Program-made: the position numbers and the translations under genes
NCBI GenBank assembly: GCA_027068485.1
Contig: JAMOSB010000006.1
Span: 1-34,600 of the forward strand
DNA from: Sulfurovum sp.
GTDB lineage: Bacteria; Campylobacterota; Campylobacteria; Campylobacterales; Sulfurovaceae
Reading direction: 5' to 3'
DNA length: 34,600 nucleotides
In this document: positions 33,069 to 34,600 of the stretch, piece after piece
Layout of the letters: every line of letters starts with the position of its first letter
Position numbering within the stretch: position 1 is the stretch's first letter
The notes under the pieces: generated by a model
Told to the model about the DNA's origin: nothing
Databases searched by the model: none
The model's input: the letters and a program-made list of their open reading frames with translations, nothing else

Positions 33069-33279
33069 GTTTGCAAACATTTAGATTGACTTCAGTTTTA
33101 AGCTCCCCTGTAGAGGGACTTTCTCATCTTAATCTTAACTGAATCTTTGTAGATCGATTCAAATCGATATCATCGTGAGGAGTTTACAAACTTTTTAAAG
33201 GAGTCAACTGCCCATACTATGGGCATCTTAAGTCTTATATAAGCCAAATCAGACTATTCTTCAAATGTAGTTTGCAAAC
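33069..33279 (+). repeat. Three palindromes of the GTTTGCAAAC family in the leader
   Basis: GTTTGCAAAC at 33069-33078, GTTTACAAAC at 33182-33191 and GTTTGCAAAC at 33270-33279. The third extends to the perfect 12-base palindrome AGTTTGCAAACT. The second and third are followed by TTTT. A weaker relative, TTTACAGACTTTTTA, lies near 32940. They look like binding sites for a regulator or integration host protein. Confidence 0.6.
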
Positions 33280-33357
33280 TTTTGCATAGGCTCCTTAACA
33301 TCGTACTGTTAAGTATAGATGATTGGAGAATACTGTATCGATTTCCCATACTATGGG
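33210..33357 (+). repeat. Two copies of CCCATACTATGGG in the leader
   Basis: GCCCATACTATGGGC (33210-33224), a perfect odd palindrome around a central C, recurs as CCCATACTATGGGC (33345-33358), which ends directly before the first array repeat. The terminal copy is where a leader-anchoring site would lie; the upstream copy is about 135 bases away. Confidence 0.6.
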
Positions 33358-33359
33358 CT

Positions 33360-34508
33360 ATCAATACACTACTACCCCGACATAGGGGATTGAAACACTG
33401 GCACGGATCTTACGATATCACCATCACTATTTGTATCAATACACTACTACCCCGACATAGGGGATTGAAACATGATCATGGAGACTACCTCTTCGCCTTT
33501 GACAAATCAATACACTACTACCCCGACATAGGGGATTGAAACGAAGGACCAAATTTATCCCATTTAGCTTTTTGTGTTGATCAATACACTACTACCCCGA
33601 CATAGGGGATTGAAACCCTATCATTGGCGTGATAACCATTGTCTTATCTTTATCAATACACTACTACCCCGACATAGGGGATTGAAACTCTTTTGTTGCT
33701 TTATCTAGACCGTTTAAGTCTGTTAATCAATACACTACTACCCCGACATAGGGGATTGAAACTCTGTATTCATTTTGTTTTCCTTATTTGGTTGTTTGTT
33801 ATCAATACACTACTACCCCGACATAGGGGATTGAAACACTAACTCTTCATTGTTGATATAACCACATAGTTGGTGTATCAATACACTACTACCCCGACAT
33901 AGGGGATTGAAACTTATATTGGTTGAAGTTACCACCGCCAACATATGGGTTCATCAATACACTACTACCCCGACATAGGGGATTGAAACATGAAGTCGTT
34001 GTTTTTTCTGTCGTATTTATTACATTTATCAATACACTACTACCCCGACATAGGGGATTGAAACATAAACGCTTCACATTTTCTCTGCCCCGCCTCGCTG
34101 AAATCAATACACTACTACCCCGACATAGGGGATTGAAACATGCTTTTCTACCGTAATTAATCTTACCTTGTACGGTACATCAATACACTACTACCCCGAC
34201 ATAGGGGATTGAAACGACTTCCCCCCCGGTCCATACGAAGTCCTTCGGACTTCATCAATACACTACTACCCCGACATAGGGGATTGAAACACAAACTCCA
34301 ATATTTGATTTAGGGCGTCAGAATTATCAATACACTACTACCCCGACATAGGGGATTGAAACTGGTTCGCTTGTCAAATCATTCAACGGGTTGAGTATAT
34401 CAATACACTACTACCCCGACATAGGGGATTGAAACATTTCCCCCGACTCTCTGATGGCTTCTTTAGTCGCCATATCAATACACTACTACCCCGACATAGG
34501 GGATTGAA
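33360..34508 (+). CRISPR. Type III-A array, 16 repeats and 15 spacers
   Basis: 37-base repeat, starting ATCAATACACTACTACCCCG and ending ATAGGGGATTGAAAC. Fifteen copies are identical; the sixteenth (34474-34508) lacks the final AC, marking the trailer end. Repeats begin at 33360, 33435, 33506, 33580, 33652, 33726, 33801, 33877, 33953, 34028, 34103, 34179, 34254, 34326, 34399 and 34474. Spacers are 34-39 bases. Inside the repeat CCCC-GACATA-GGGG can form a small stem; Cas6 cutting at its base would leave the 8-base handle AUUGAAAC. Transcription is plus strand from the leader. No repeat interruptions. Confidence 0.99.
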
Positions 34509-34531
34509 GAGAGTTTTGAACCATTACGCGA

Positions 34532-34537
34532 TATAAT
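34532..34537 (+). promoter_or_regulatory. TATAAT box after the array
   Basis: GCGATATAATACGCC, 24 bases past the last repeat. It precedes a possible gene start (34585) by 47 bases and probably belongs to the next gene beyond the window. No clear -35. Confidence 0.4.
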
Positions 34538-34584
34538 ACGCCTACTTCAACTACAAAGGCTACAATCGGTGAGGACGATCCAAG

Positions 34585-34600
34585 ATGAGTTTTCTCAAAA
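34585..34600 (+). CDS. Possible start of a further gene, cut by the window end
   Basis: ATG AGT TTT CTC AAA, with GAGGA 9 bases upstream and a TATAAT box 47 bases before it. Only five codons (MSFLK) are visible, so no function can be given. Confidence 0.3.

Larger units (their letters stand above)
32930..33359 (+). promoter_or_regulatory. CRISPR leader
   Basis: 430 bases without a gene between RT-cas1 and the array; AT-rich. They contain three near-copies of GTTTGCAAAC, two copies of CCCATACTATGGG (one ending 2 bases before the first repeat), and an inverted 11-base repeat, AGTTAAGATTA (32953-32963) with TAATCTTAACT (33130-33140). TTGCAT (33282-33287) and TACTGT (33304-33309), 16 apart, may be the array promoter. 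The polarity (conserved handle at the repeat's 3' end, degenerate repeat at the far end) confirms that this is the leader side, where new spacers enter. Confidence 0.8.

Noticed and set aside
33282-34156. Open frames running through the array, on both strands
   Set aside because: They repeat the peptide encoded by the CRISPR repeat and are produced by its periodicity.
1-34600. tRNA, rRNA, transposase or integrase genes
   Set aside because: None was recognised, so how the CRISPR locus arrived cannot be traced from this window.

Overview
The window looks like a chromosomal segment of a campylobacterotal (epsilonproteobacterial) chemolithotroph, most like Sulfurovum. The evidence is family-level: the gene neighbourhoods (metG, small Cys protein, fbp, mobB, lipoprotein, transglycosylase, yggT, gltX; aroQ, pepQ, folK, flhF; mqnF, sppA) resemble, from memory, those of Campylobacter and Sulfurimonas relatives. 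The futalosine menaquinone enzyme MqnF is present, -10 boxes of the TAAAAT type recur, and flhF is not followed by flhG or other flagellar genes, as expected in a non-motile lineage. No rRNA or tRNA gene was seen.

Region 1 (1-8391, mostly minus strand) holds housekeeping genes in tight operons: a conserved hypothetical gene behind metG; a small cysteine protein, fbp and mobB; a divergent lipoprotein gene; and gltX-yggT-transglycosylase. The GluRS paralogue has lost both class I signature motifs. Region 2 (8522-13519, plus strand) is one compact run: aroQ, pepQ, folK, flhF-like, mnmA, mog and two small genes. It meets head-on a minus-strand operon (13516-18099) of mqnF, sppA, a 7TMR-DISM histidine kinase and its response regulator.

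Region 3 (18167-34508, all plus strand) is a complete type III-A CRISPR-Cas locus with a reverse transcriptase-Cas1 fusion. It starts with a free-standing cas6, then cas10 (GGDD present, no HD domain), csm2, csm3 (catalytic Asp33 present), csm4 and a csm5 with an unusual charged N-terminal extension. An accessory block follows: an unknown 178-residue protein, a zinc-ribbon protein, a MYG1/DHH-like phosphoesterase, a WYL regulator translationally coupled to a CARF-HEPN (Csx1/Csx2-like) RNase, and a run of five small membrane, basic or coiled-coil genes. Then come cas2, RT-cas1, a leader of about 430 bp with repeated palindromes, and a 16-repeat/15-spacer array.

The probable workings: RT-Cas1 with Cas2 could capture RNA-derived spacers next to the leader; Cas6 would cut the transcript to leave an AUUGAAAC handle; Cas10-Csm would cut target RNA and make cyclic oligoadenylate; the CARF-HEPN protein would be the collateral RNase. 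Consistent with RNA capture or RNA targeting, the spacers are strongly pyrimidine-rich on the crRNA strand (hand count 214 purines in 559 bases), so the predicted targets look like mRNA sense strands. Most novel are this strand skew, the small-gene module immediately upstream of cas2/RT-cas1, the WYL/CARF-HEPN coupling, and the leader palindromes.
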